Of a stretch of DNA of 64,000 nucleotides, positions 45,756-54,400 are shown piece after piece (positions within the stretch are counted from its first letter, which is position 1; each line of letters opens with the position of its first letter). A program made the translations under genes and the position numbers. The stretch is from Sediminicola arcticus (lineage in GTDB: Bacteria > Bacteroidota > Bacteroidia > Flavobacteriales > Flavobacteriaceae): assembly GCF_040566695.1 (NCBI RefSeq), contig NZ_JBEXAE010000002.1, positions 248,001 through 312,000 of the forward strand, given 5' to 3'. Below the pieces are notes generated by a model. It had not been told where the DNA came from, made no database searches, and saw only the letters and a program-made list of their open reading frames with translations.

Positions 45756-47060
45756 TTAAATTCCTCTTCCCCTAGAGGAAGAACCACCAGAACTTCTGGA
45801 ACCACCAGAACTGCCGCCACTAGAGCTCCTCACGCTTCCAGAGCTTCTGGAGCTACTGCCCCCAGAACTTCTTACATTACCAGAACTTCTTGAACTGCTT
45901 CCACTGGAGCTGCGTACGTTGTTTCCGGAACTTCTAGAGCTACTGCTACCACTACTTCTGTAATTTCCACTAGATCTTGATGAGCTAGGGGTAGAAGTCC
46001 TTGGTGAATAGCTTCTATTTGACGGAGATCTTTGGCTTTGATAAGAGCTGCTCTGTGGTGAAGTACCTCTATATGTTTGGGAGCTCCTAGCTCCATTATA
46101 ATCATACCTAGGTGCTGTTCTGGAGCTTCTGCTAGTTCGGTAAGAACTGTTCCTTTGTGCGGCATCTACACCAATTGTTCTTCTAGACGTGATCCCATTT
46201 CTGTAAGTACTAGAATTTCTAGAGGTCGCACTTCTTGTGTTTACATTGCTTCTATTGGTGGTGCTCCTAAATCTAGTATCGTTACCCCTAGTGCTAGAAG
46301 TGCTTAAATTAGATCTACCTCTTAGCGCAGTGGAATTTATATCTCGGATAGAATTGTTGCCATTGTAGTACCCTCTTCTTCCACTATTATAACCATATGC
46401 CCTGTTATAATTGTTGTAGTGGCCATACCAAGGTCTATTCCAGCCATTGCCTCCCCAGCCCCAATTATTCATATTCCAACCGTAAATACCACCCCAACCG
46501 AAGCCCCAACTAAGTCCACCGCCCCAGTTATTATATCCAAATCCACGATTCCAGCCAAAGCCACCACCCCAGCCCCAATTGTTATATCCAAATCCACCAT
46601 TCCATAACCATGGGTCATTCCATAACCAAGGGTTATTCCAGCCCCAGTTGTTGTCATACATATTGATGCTTATAGATTGTGGGTTATCTCCCCATCCTGG
46701 TTGCCCATTATAGGTATTGTTCTGGGCATAGTAATTGTCATCTTGGTTAACATCCAAGTTATCTTGTTCTACATTGCTGTAGTAGCCATCTACATCCGTA
46801 AATACTTCGCTTTCCAAGATGTCTTGGTATTCATTAGCTCTTTGCCCAAAATATTCACCATAGGTATTGGTTTGATCTTGTTGCGGCTCTTGAACAACTG
46901 CTCTAGATCTTGACTCGACCATTGGTCTATTGTTGTCTGCGTATATACCATCGTTGTAGTATGATGCCTGTTGGTAGGACCCACAGGAGACCCCTAAAAT
47001 GCCTATCAGGGCAATAAAGGATGCCGTTCTAATTTTTTTAAGGGGTGCAGTTTGTATCAT
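45756..47060 (-). CDS. Low-complexity Trp/Gly/Asn- and Ser/Arg-rich lipoprotein
   Basis: A 434-aa protein with a lipoprotein signal peptide and lipobox GVSC (Cys26). After an acidic stretch (about 50-130), residues 135-235 are almost only Trp, Gly, Asn, Tyr and Phe, in repeats such as NNWGWGGGFGWN and GFGYNNWGGG. Residues 235-434 are Ser, Arg, Gly and Thr, with repeats of the type SSRSSGNVRSSGGS. No enzyme fold is visible. It should be lipid-anchored, probably at the surface. The composition recalls adhesive or self-associating proteins, but that is inference. It precedes the FadL-like gene by 33 bases. Confidence 0.8.
   Translation of the reverse strand: MIQTAPLKKIRTASFIALIGILGVSCGSYQQASYYNDGIYADNNRPMVESRSRAVVQEPQQDQTNTYGEYFGQRANEYQDILESEVFTDVDGYYSNVEQDNLDVNQDDNYYAQNNTYNGQPGWGDNPQSISINMYDNNWGWNNPWLWNDPWLWNGGFGYNNWGWGGGFGWNRGFGYNNWGGGLSWGFGWGGIYGWNMNNWGWGGNGWNRPWYGHYNNYNRAYGYNSGRRGYYNGNNSIRDINSTALRGRSNLSTSSTRGNDTRFRSTTNRSNVNTRSATSRNSSTYRNGITSRRTIGVDAAQRNSSYRTSRSSRTAPRYDYNGARSSQTYRGTSPQSSSYQSQRSPSNRSYSPRTSTPSSSRSSGNYRSSGSSSSRSSGNNVRSSSGSSSRSSGNVRSSGGSSSRSSGSVRSSSGGSSGGSRSSGGSSSRGRGI
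45770..45990. repeat. Degenerate tandem repeat coding Ser/Arg/Gly tail
   Basis: Repeats of about 40-50 bases built on CCAGAACTTCTTGAAC-like and CTGGAGCT-like units, encoding the SSRSSG repeats of the lipoprotein. Copies are imperfect, with synonymous changes. Confidence 0.6.
46470..46660. repeat. Degenerate tandem repeat coding Trp/Gly/Asn region
   Basis: TTATATCCAAATCCAC followed by ATTCCA occurs twice near 46533 and 46580, and CATTCCATAACCA-like units recur near 46600-46630. These encode GFGYNNW and NPWLWN repeats. Length change by slippage is plausible. Confidence 0.6.
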
Positions 47061-47074
47061 CGTTGTAAATTTAA

Positions 47075-47105
47075 TTGTTGAACATAGTAAAAATAGTTAG
47101 TTTTG
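47075..47105 (+). promoter_or_regulatory. Promoter for proS
   Basis: TTG (47075-47077) and TAGTTTTG (47098-47105) spaced by 20 bases; the start site falls near 47112, about 48 bases before the ATG. Confidence 0.55.
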
Positions 47106-47159
47106 CCGAACTATTTCTTATAAGAATAAAGTCGCAAGTTTTGTGCCAAACTTACTAAT

Positions 47160-48635
47160 ATGAGTAAAAATTTAACGAAAAGAGCAGAAGATTATTCCAA
47201 ATGGTATAATGAACTTGTAGTAAAAGCGGATCTCGCTGAGAATTCGGGAGTTAGAGGTTGTATGGTTATTAAGCCTTATGGCTACGCTATTTGGGAAAAG
47301 ATGCAAGCTCAATTAGATAAAATGTTTAAGGAAACGGGGCATGAAAATGCTTATTTCCCGTTGTTTATCCCCAAATCCTATTTGAGTAAAGAGGCCAGCC
47401 ATGTTGAAGGATTTGCAAAAGAGTGTGCGGTAGTTACCCACTACAGGTTGAAAAATGCAGAGGATGGTAGTGGTATTATTGTAGATCCTGACGCCAAATT
47501 GGAGGAAGAGCTAATTATTAGGCCAACCTCTGAAACCATTATTTGGGATACCTATAGGAGATGGATACAGTCTTACCGAGATTTGCCTTTATTAATTAAC
47601 CAATGGGCCAATGTGGTGCGTTGGGAAATGAGAACCCGTCTGTTTTTAAGAACAGCTGAATTTTTATGGCAAGAAGGACATACTGCTCACGCCACTGAGA
47701 AAGAGGCCATTGCAGAGGCAGAACAGATGATGAATATTTATGCTGAATTTGCCGAAGAGTTTATGGCAATGCCCGTTATTAAGGGAATTAAAACAGAAAG
47801 TGAACGTTTTGCAGGTGCTGTGGAAACATATTGTATTGAAGCGTTGATGCAAGATGGCAAGGCATTACAAGCAGGAACTTCCCACTTTCTTGGTCAGAAC
47901 TTCGCTAAGGCCTTTGATGTTAAATTTACCACCAAGGAAGGCAATCAAGAATATGTATGGGCTACTTCATGGGGAGCTTCCACAAGATTGATGGGTGCTT
48001 TGGTAATGACCCATAGTGACGATAATGGGTTGGTGCTTCCTCCAAAATTGTCTCCTATCCAAGTGGTAATTGTGCCTATTTATAAAGGGGAGGATCAATT
48101 AGATGCCATTTCTGAAAGGGTTGCGCCACTAGTTAAGGAGTTGCGTGCCAAGGGCATTTCTGTAAAATATGACAATAGGGATACTCACAAGCCAGGCTTT
48201 AAGTTCAACGAATATGAATTAAAGGGAGTTCCAGTGCGTTTAGCGATTGGTCAGCGAGATATGGATAATAATACTTACGAAGTGGCTAGGAGAGATACCT
48301 TGGAGAAGGAAACGATACATGCTGATGAGGTGGTTTCTAAAATTGAATTTTTGATGGAGGATATCCAGCAAAACATATTCAAAAAAGCGTTGGAGCATAG
48401 AAGAACCCATATCACTGAAGTGAATTCCTATCAAGAGTTCCAGGAAGTGCTTGAAAATAAAGGAGGTTTTATTTCTGCCTTCTGGGACGGTACCTTGGAA
48501 ACCGAGGAGAAGATAAAAGAAGAGACCAAAGCAACAATCCGTTGCATTCCAATTGATGCTAAAGAAGAAGCTGGAAGTTGCATGGTTACAGGAAAACCTG
48601 CTACTAAAAGAGTATTATTTGCAAAGGCATATTAA
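47160..48635 (+). CDS. proS: Prolyl-tRNA synthetase (eukaryote/archaeal-type)
   Basis: Charges tRNA-Pro. The 491-aa class II synthetase is of the short eukaryote/archaeal-like type without the large editing insertion of E. coli ProS. Motif 2 region is LIIRPTSETIIWDTYRRWIQ and RWEMRTRLFLRTAEFLWQEG; motif 3 region is WGASTRLMGALVMTHSDDNG. The anticodon-binding domain starts near 300 (IQVVIVPIYKG), and a C-terminal zinc-type domain ends in KRVLFAKAY, with a terminal Tyr as in this class. It is followed by two tRNA-Glu genes with their own promoter. Confidence 0.97.
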   Translation: MSKNLTKRAEDYSKWYNELVVKADLAENSGVRGCMVIKPYGYAIWEKMQAQLDKMFKETGHENAYFPLFIPKSYLSKEASHVEGFAKECAVVTHYRLKNAEDGSGIIVDPDAKLEEELIIRPTSETIIWDTYRRWIQSYRDLPLLINQWANVVRWEMRTRLFLRTAEFLWQEGHTAHATEKEAIAEAEQMMNIYAEFAEEFMAMPVIKGIKTESERFAGAVETYCIEALMQDGKALQAGTSHFLGQNFAKAFDVKFTTKEGNQEYVWATSWGASTRLMGALVMTHSDDNGLVLPPKLSPIQVVIVPIYKGEDQLDAISERVAPLVKELRAKGISVKYDNRDTHKPGFKFNEYELKGVPVRLAIGQRDMDNNTYEVARRDTLEKETIHADEVVSKIEFLMEDIQQNIFKKALEHRRTHITEVNSYQEFQEVLENKGGFISAFWDGTLETEEKIKEETKATIRCIPIDAKEEAGSCMVTGKPATKRVLFAKAY

Positions 48636-48660
48636 AAAGTAAAAAAATATTCTGTAGGTG

Positions 48661-48690
48661 TTGCAATAGTAAAAAATAATTGTATTTTTG
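48661..48690 (+). promoter_or_regulatory. Promoter for the tRNA-Glu pair
   Basis: TTG (48661-48663) and TATTTTTG (48683-48690) spaced by 19 bases, followed by CATCCGC, a common start for stable RNA transcripts in this group. Confidence 0.65.
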
Positions 48691-48713
48691 CATCCGCAAT
48701 TATGCAATGTAAT

Positions 48714-48785
48714 GGTCCGTTCGTCTAGGGGTTAGGACGCCAGGTTTTCATCCTGGTAACAGGGGTTCGATTCCCCTACGGACTA
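48714..48785 (+). tRNA. tRNA-Glu (TTC), copy 1
   Basis: A 72-base cloverleaf. Acceptor GGTCCGT pairs with ACGGACT (first pair G-U). The anticodon stem CCAGG/CCTGG encloses TTTTCAT with anticodon TTC, and the T-arm is GGGGTTCGATTCCCC. CCA is not encoded. Confidence 0.98.
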
Positions 48786-48856
48786 CAAGTTTAGTTAAAA
48801 TATTTTTTGGGAATTGTTTTATTTAAAAAAAAGCAATTCATGATACCAAAAATAAT

Positions 48857-48928
48857 GGTCCGTTCGTCTAGGGGTTAGGACGCCAGGTTTTCATCCTGGT
48901 AACAGGGGTTCGATTCCCCTACGGACTA
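48857..48928 (+). tRNA. tRNA-Glu (TTC), copy 2
   Basis: Identical over all 72 bases to the copy at 48714. The spacer between them is 71 bases and AT-rich. No separate promoter is visible, so both are probably cut from one precursor, perhaps extending into rpsT. Confidence 0.98.
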
Positions 48929-48980
48929 CACATTTGATTTAGGGCCTTAGGTCTATTTAAAAACATAACAATAAGATAAA

Positions 48981-49232
48981 ATGGCAAATCACAAGTCAGC
49001 ATTAAAGAGAATTAGAAGAAACGAAGCAGTGCGCTTGCGTAACAGATACCAGCACAAAACTACCCGTAATGCAATCAAAAAATTGCGTAGCGAGGAAGAT
49101 AGAAAAGCTGCAGAAACATTGTTGCCAACTGTTGTTGGGATGATTGATAAATTAGCCAAGCGCAAAATCATTCATGCTAATAAGGCTGCAAACCTTAAGA
49201 GTAACTTAATGAAAAAATTAGCTACTTTATAA
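48981..49232 (+). CDS. rpsT: 30S ribosomal protein S20
   Basis: Primary 16S rRNA-binding protein of the small subunit. The 83-aa, very basic protein shows ANHKSALKRIRRNEAVRLRN, then TRNAIKKLRSEED and the C-terminal HANKAANLKSNLMKKLATL. It lies 52 bases after the second tRNA-Glu gene and may share its transcript. A strong terminator follows. Confidence 0.97.
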   Translation: MANHKSALKRIRRNEAVRLRNRYQHKTTRNAIKKLRSEEDRKAAETLLPTVVGMIDKLAKRKIIHANKAANLKSNLMKKLATL

Positions 49233-49254
49233 GTTAAAGTAGTTTTATTATATC

Positions 49255-49285
49255 AAAAAAAAGCCTCGTTTACGAGGCTTTTTTT
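49255..49285. terminator. Shared terminator, rpsT / proA
   Basis: AAGCCTCGT pairs with ACGAGGCTT around a two-to-four-base loop, with A- and T-runs on both sides. Confidence 0.9.
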
Positions 49286-49303
49286 GATGGAGTTCATTGA
49301 ATA

Positions 49304-50503
49304 TTAAACTCGTATCTGTCCGTCACCAAATATGTAATATTTATTGGTGACCAATTGTTCCAATCCAAGTGGTCCCCTGTGGTGCAATTTGTCAGTACTA
49401 ATGGCTAATTCTGCGCCAACGCCCATTTGTCCGCCATCAGTAAAGCGTGTAGATGCATTATGGTATACTGCAGCACTATCTACCTGGTCCATAAATTCCT
49501 TGGCGGCATCTTTATGAGTTGTCATAATAGTTGCAGAATGTCCTCCTGAATACTTATTTATCTTTTGAATCGCTTCATCCAATGTATCCACGGCTCCAAG
49601 ACAACATTTCATAGCCAAAAATTCTTGATACCAGATTGCTTCATTCTCTATAGCTTCTTCTTCTGGCAATATTTTTCCAATCTTGTTGTCCACTAAAATG
49701 GAAACTCCATTGTCATTCAGAACCTCTTTTAACTCTTTAATTTTTTCTTGGTAATCCTCAATATGAGTATCTACCAAGATTTTATCCAAAGCATTACAAG
49801 CTGAGATCTTGTCAGTTTTGGCATTGAGAATAATTTTTAAACTTTGTTCCCAATTGGCATCTTTACTAACATATAAAAAGTTATTTCCCCTACCACTAAT
49901 AAGGACTGCACATGTAGCATGTTCTTTTACAAATGCAATGAGACGTTCTCCACCTCTAGGCACGATCAAATCTAGTTTCTCCGTTGGATTTTTAAGAAAT
50001 TCTTGAGTTTCACCCCTGTTCAGATGCATCAACTTTATCCAATCTATGTCAAGACTGTTTTCTTTTAATGCTTCATGCCAACAAGCTTCCAAGATTTGAT
50101 TGCTGTGTAGCGCTTCTTTTCCGCCCTTCAATAATATTCTGTTATTGGCTTTAAAAGCCAATACAGAGGCTTCTATAGTAACATCAGGCCTTGACTCATA
50201 GATGATCATAATGGTGCCAAAAGGAGCCGTTTTGTTTTGAATCTTTAAGTCGTTCTCTAAAATCCTTTCAGATTTTATTTTCCCAACGGGATCCTCTTGC
50301 TGCATTACCTCATTTATGGATTGAATCATTCCGTCCACTTTTTTGTCGTTAACAATAAGGCGATCGTACATGGCTCTATCGGTTTTGTCAAAAAGATCAA
50401 GGTCCTTTCTATTGGCGGCAATGATTGCTTCCCTTTTGCGATCCAGGATGTTCATCATAGATTGCAAGACCTTATTTTTTATATCTGTATGTAATAACTT
50501 CAT
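49304..50503 (-). CDS. proA: Glutamate-5-semialdehyde dehydrogenase
   Basis: Second step of proline synthesis, reducing glutamyl-5-phosphate with NADPH. The 399-aa aldehyde-dehydrogenase-fold protein has IMIIYESRPDVTIEASVLAF, LLKGGKEALHSN, DLIVPRGGERLIAFV, the catalytic-Cys motif SACNALDKILVD and the C-terminal TDGGQMGVGAELAISTDKL and HHRGPLGLEQL. It is last of the proC-proB-proA operon, 16 bases after proB. Confidence 0.97.
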   Translation of the reverse strand: MKLLHTDIKNKVLQSMMNILDRKREAIIAANRKDLDLFDKTDRAMYDRLIVNDKKVDGMIQSINEVMQQEDPVGKIKSERILENDLKIQNKTAPFGTIMIIYESRPDVTIEASVLAFKANNRILLKGGKEALHSNQILEACWHEALKENSLDIDWIKLMHLNRGETQEFLKNPTEKLDLIVPRGGERLIAFVKEHATCAVLISGRGNNFLYVSKDANWEQSLKIILNAKTDKISACNALDKILVDTHIEDYQEKIKELKEVLNDNGVSILVDNKIGKILPEEEAIENEAIWYQEFLAMKCCLGAVDTLDEAIQKINKYSGGHSATIMTTHKDAAKEFMDQVDSAAVYHNASTRFTDGGQMGVGAELAISTDKLHHRGPLGLEQLVTNKYYIFGDGQIRV

Positions 50504-50519
50504 TAATTTTTTTTAATAA

Positions 50520-51290
50520 TTAGATTGTGATTTTCGTTCCAACATTCTTACCATCCATTATATCCAAAATAACATTCTTCCTTTTTCCATTTGCGATATA
50601 AGTCGTGATATTTTTATTGGCGGTCATTTTGGCGATATTTAATTTAGAGCCCATTCCGCCTCGTCCTTCAGCTTCTCCTTTTTTAATAGTTTTGATGTAT
50701 TTTTCTACGTTTTGATCCACTTTGACATTCTTTATGACTTCTGTGTCCTCATCATCAGGATGTCCCGTATATAAGCCCTCCGTATCGGTTAATATAATCA
50801 GTTTATCTGCTTTTGTAAGCTCTGCCACTAAACTCGCAAGCTCATCATTATCTGAGAACATGGAATCAGTTAAAGTTACTGCATCATCTTCGTTTGCTAT
50901 GGGAACGACTCCTTCAGAAAGAAGAGCTTCGTAACAATTAATCATGTTTTCCCTGTGATTGCCAGGATTAAAATCCCTTTTGGTAGCCAATACTTGGGCA
51001 CATTTCATGCCATAGTCTTGGAAGATGTTATAGTAATGGCGCATCATTCGTGGTTGTCCTATAGCGGAATAAACCTGCCTGCGAGTACCTTTGTCTGTTA
51101 TCTTGCTTTCGCCCATCACTTCCATTCCGGCTATAACCGATCCAGAGGAAACCAAGATTGACATTATGTCCCTTTCATATAGTTCTGCTATCTGTTGCAC
51201 CAAATGGTCTAGTACAGGTTTTACAATTCTGTTGTCTTTGTTGGTCATCACATTGGTGCCAACTTTTATAACTACTCTTTGCTTGTACAT
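50520..51290 (-). CDS. proB: Glutamate 5-kinase (without PUA domain)
   Basis: First step of proline synthesis. The 256-aa amino-acid-kinase-fold protein has VIKVGTNVMTNKDN, SSGSVIAGMEVMG, PIANEDDAVTL, LIILTDTEGLYTG and GRGGMGSKLNIAKMTA. It ends after the kinase domain; the E. coli enzyme (367 aa) carries a C-terminal PUA domain linked to full proline inhibition. The kinase-only form is known in Bacteroidota and elsewhere. It lies 3 bases after proC and 16 before proA. Confidence 0.97.
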   Translation of the reverse strand: MYKQRVVIKVGTNVMTNKDNRIVKPVLDHLVQQIAELYERDIMSILVSSGSVIAGMEVMGESKITDKGTRRQVYSAIGQPRMMRHYYNIFQDYGMKCAQVLATKRDFNPGNHRENMINCYEALLSEGVVPIANEDDAVTLTDSMFSDNDELASLVAELTKADKLIILTDTEGLYTGHPDDEDTEVIKNVKVDQNVEKYIKTIKKGEAEGRGGMGSKLNIAKMTANKNITTYIANGKRKNVILDIMDGKNVGTKITI

Positions 51291-51293
51291 GAT

Positions 51294-52100
51294 TTATTTT
51301 TCTTCGCCTAGTTCTACAGCTCTATTAAATGCTGAATACGCGGCTTCTTTAATTAATTCCTTAACATTATTATCATCCATTGAATCCAATGCGGCTCTGG
51401 TAGTGCCTCCTTTAGAGGCTACCTTATCCATCCATGAGTTTGGGGATAGATCCGATTGATTGAATAATTCAACTGCGCCTTCAAAAGTCTTGCTTACCAA
51501 AACTTTACTATCGTTAGCATTGAACCCCATTTTTAAGGCGGCTTCCATCATACTTTGCATAAAGTAAAAAACGTATGCCGGACCACTTCCTGATATTCCT
51601 GTAGAGGCATCTATAAATTTCTCGGAACTTACGAATATAGATTTACCTGTGGTGTCCAACAGGTTTTCTATGGTTAGCAATTCTATTCGAGACACTTCTT
51701 CAGATGCAGTGTAGGAAGTCACTCCTTTTCCTATTTGGGCAGGTAAATTTGGCATAGCACGAACCACTTTAGGAATACCCATGGATTCTTGCATTGTGTT
51801 AATAGTAACCCCTGCCATAATGGAAATTACAATTTGGCCTGGGTTGGATAATGATTTAATTTTAGCAAACAATTCCTCGCTATGGTATGGTTTAACGGCT
51901 AGGAATATAAGGTCTGCGTTTGGAAGGCAATCTTCCAATTTTTCAAATACGTCGAAATGTGATATTTTTTTAAGGGACAGGATTTTTTCTGGGGAACTGT
52001 CCAAAATCATTAAATTTCTTTTTTTTAATAATTTCGACTTGGACATTGCTTCCGCATACGTTAGACCCATGTTTCCTGCGCCTATTACTAATACTTTCAT
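51294..52100 (-). CDS. proC: Pyrroline-5-carboxylate reductase
   Basis: Last step of proline synthesis, reducing pyrroline-5-carboxylate. The 268-aa protein has the Rossmann motif VIGAGNMGLTYAEAM (4-18), IFLAVKPYHSEEL, MPNLPAQIGKGVT, SGSGPAYVFYFMQS and KGGTTRAALDSMDD. It is the first gene of the operon, so all three proline enzymes are made from one transcript. Confidence 0.97.
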   Translation of the reverse strand: MKVLVIGAGNMGLTYAEAMSKSKLLKKRNLMILDSSPEKILSLKKISHFDVFEKLEDCLPNADLIFLAVKPYHSEELFAKIKSLSNPGQIVISIMAGVTINTMQESMGIPKVVRAMPNLPAQIGKGVTSYTASEEVSRIELLTIENLLDTTGKSIFVSSEKFIDASTGISGSGPAYVFYFMQSMMEAALKMGFNANDSKVLVSKTFEGAVELFNQSDLSPNSWMDKVASKGGTTRAALDSMDDNNVKELIKEAAYSAFNRAVELGEEK

Positions 52101-52525
52101 GTAGATTTTTTAGTTGTTAATATTATTTCACCCTAATATGCTGCAATTACCATGCGAAGCTGACACATTGACTATAGAGTATGACTTTTATGGATGTTAG
52201 AACTATAAGAAATAGTTATACCAAGCGCTTATCGTATGATATGAGTACGATGTAAATTCAAAGGAATTTAAATAAACTATTTAAATCCATTAAAAATGGT
52301 TCTTAAATGTTAAAGATAAGGGTGAAGATCTGTCAGTATTTACCTAATATAGGCAATTTTTAGCCCAAAAGCAAATAAAAGAACCTCTTCTTTTAACGGT
52401 AGTATGTAATTGAAACAGTAAATAGTAAGATAATTATCTGTAGCATCTTTCTTATATATTCAAAAAAAAACTCCAATACCAGGTTAGTGTTATTGGAGTT
52501 GATCTATAATTGAATAATTTGATTT
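52101..52525. other. Intergenic region proC-rho
   Basis: Holds the rho terminator at its right end (52462-52500). ATTTAAAT occurs twice, five bases apart, near 52266-52286. A TTCCTTTG (52259-52266, minus strand) is one base off a -7 box and could serve proC with a long leader. No ORF or known RNA was seen. Confidence 0.45.
52462..52500 (-). terminator. rho terminator
   Basis: AACTCCAATA pairs with TATTGGAGTT around a 12-base loop; the long A-run on the left is a T-run on the minus strand. Confidence 0.88.
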
Positions 52526-54208
52526 TTACTGATTCATGGTCAATAAAAACTCCTCATTATTTTTGGTCTGTTTAATTCGTTGCTCAATAAATTCCATGGC
52601 TTCAACAGGATTCATATCCGCAAGGTACTTGCGTAAGATCCACATACGTTGGATGGTGTTTTCATCCAACAATAGATCATCTCTACGAGTACTGGAAGAA
52701 GTAAGGTCAATAGCAGGAAAAATCCTTCTGTTGGATATCTTGCGATCCAATTGAAGTTCCATGTTACCTGTTCCTTTGAATTCTTCAAATATCACCTCGT
52801 CCATTTTGGATCCGGTGTCTGTAAGTGCTGTAGCTATAATGGATAGTGATCCTCCATTTTCAATATTACGGGCAGCACCAAAGAATTTTTTTGGTTTATG
52901 AAGCGCATTTGCATCCACACCCCCACTTAATACTTTTCCAGAGGCTGGTTGTACCGTGTTGTAAGCTCGTGCTAAACGGGTGATTGAATCTAAAAGAATA
53001 ACCACATCATGGCCACATTCTACTAACCGTTTTGCTTTTTCCAAAACAATATTGGCAACTCTAACGTGTTCTGTAGGCTCTTTATCAAACGTAGAGGCAA
53101 TTACTTCACCACGTACATTACGCTGCATGTCTGTCACCTCTTCTGGACGTTCATCTATCAATAAAATGATTTGGTACACCTCAGGGTGGTTCGCTGCAAT
53201 TCCATTAGCGATGTCTTTTAACAACATCGTTTTACCTGTTTTAGGTTGGGCTACAATCATCCCTCTCTGTCCTTTTCCGATAGGGGAGAACAAGTCTATA
53301 ATACGGGTAGATATTGTGCTTTGACGTTCGGCAAGATTAAATTTTTCCTGTGGAAACAAAGGTGTCAAATGTTCAAATGACACTCTGTCTCTTACGATTT
53401 GAGGATCTAGTCCGTTTATTTTGTTGACCTTGATCAACGGGAAATATTTTTCTCCTTCTTTAGGTGGACGAACATTACCAAGAACGGTATCCCCAGTTTT
53501 CAATCCAAATAATTTTATTTGGGATTGGGAAACGTAAATGTCATCTGGTGATGACAGGTAGTTGTAATCAGAAGATCTCAAAAATCCATATCCATCTTGC
53601 ATGATATCAAGGACTCCTTCACTTTCAATAATGCTATCGAATTCAAATTCTGGTTCCTTATACCTGTTTTTTAAGTCCTTATCAAAATTACTATTGTTCT
53701 TGTCCTGTTTTTGATGAACAGGTTTTTTATTCAAAATTTTTTGTGGCGCCTGGCTTTTAGGGTGCTCCTTTTTTTCGTGCGCTTCTTTTGAATTATTTTG
53801 CTGTGGACGGGGACGTGGCCTTCTTTCTAAAGGTGGATTGTCTTTAGTATCCGCTGCCGGAGTAGCAGCTTCTTCTGGTTTTGAAACACTATCGGAATCT
53901 GGTTTTGAGGTGTCATTCGAATCCTTAAAAACACTCCTTGGTTTGTTTGGGGTACGCTCCCCTTTTACCGGCATGCTTTTTTCCTTTAAGACTCTTGATC
54001 TCTTTGGTTTGGATTCATTTTGTTCCTCACTGCCAGCTGTAGCAGCCGAAACTGTTACTGTGGCCTTTGGGTTAGAGGCTTGCACATCTAGAATTTGATA
54101 AACTAGATCCAATTTTTTTAGAGTTTTGTACTTGGAAATATTTAAACCCTTAGCTATATCCTGAAGCTCAGGAAGCTTTTTTGATTTTAAATCTGAAATT
54201 TCAAACAT
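52526..54208 (-). CDS. rho: Transcription termination factor Rho, with long disordered insert
   Basis: Hexameric RNA helicase that ends transcription at C-rich RNA. The 560-aa protein has the N-terminal helix bundle (FEISDLKSKKLPELQDIAKG), a low-complexity Lys/Pro/Ser/Asn/Gln-rich insert at about 45-190, the cold-shock RNA-binding domain (GVLDIMQDGYGFLRSSDYNY near 199-218), and the RecA-like core with Walker A AQPKTGKTM near 318. The core continues with LLIDERPEEVTDM, VILLDSITRLARAYN, and the R-loop/Q-loop GVDANALHKPKKFFGAARN. E. coli Rho is 419 aa; the insert accounts for the difference. Confidence 0.97.
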   Translation of the reverse strand: MFEISDLKSKKLPELQDIAKGLNISKYKTLKKLDLVYQILDVQASNPKATVTVSAATAGSEEQNESKPKRSRVLKEKSMPVKGERTPNKPRSVFKDSNDTSKPDSDSVSKPEEAATPAADTKDNPPLERRPRPRPQQNNSKEAHEKKEHPKSQAPQKILNKKPVHQKQDKNNSNFDKDLKNRYKEPEFEFDSIIESEGVLDIMQDGYGFLRSSDYNYLSSPDDIYVSQSQIKLFGLKTGDTVLGNVRPPKEGEKYFPLIKVNKINGLDPQIVRDRVSFEHLTPLFPQEKFNLAERQSTISTRIIDLFSPIGKGQRGMIVAQPKTGKTMLLKDIANGIAANHPEVYQIILLIDERPEEVTDMQRNVRGEVIASTFDKEPTEHVRVANIVLEKAKRLVECGHDVVILLDSITRLARAYNTVQPASGKVLSGGVDANALHKPKKFFGAARNIENGGSLSIIATALTDTGSKMDEVIFEEFKGTGNMELQLDRKISNRRIFPAIDLTSSSTRRDDLLLDENTIQRMWILRKYLADMNPVEAMEFIEQRIKQTKNNEEFLLTMNQ

Positions 54209-54370
54209 TAAGTGTTGAATAAATTATACTTGAATTGAAAATTTGAAGTGTATTGTTATTTGGGTATTACTGGATAATGATATCCCCTTGATGGTAAGTG
54301 TGATAACTAATAACATAGCAATATTACAAATTATTTTCAATATTTCATGGATAATTCTTAAAAAGACGCT

Positions 54371-54378
54371 TATTTTTG
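54371..54378 (+). promoter_or_regulatory. -7 box for the DUF4293 gene
   Basis: TATTTTTG, exact match to TAnnTTTG, 22 bases before ATG 54401. Confidence 0.4.
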
Positions 54379-54400
54379 CTGGTGTTTAGTAATAAAAACC

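Noticed and set aside
46419..46657. Other-frame ORFs within the low-complexity gene
   Set aside because: Repeat composition keeps several frames open; only the minus-strand 434-aa frame has a signal peptide and gene context.
45756..47060. Repeats as a CRISPR array or insertion sequence
   Set aside because: Units are degenerate, lack unique spacers, and code in frame for the lipoprotein.
50520..51290. ProB as truncated
   Set aside because: Kinase-only ProB without PUA is a known normal form; the kinase domain is complete.
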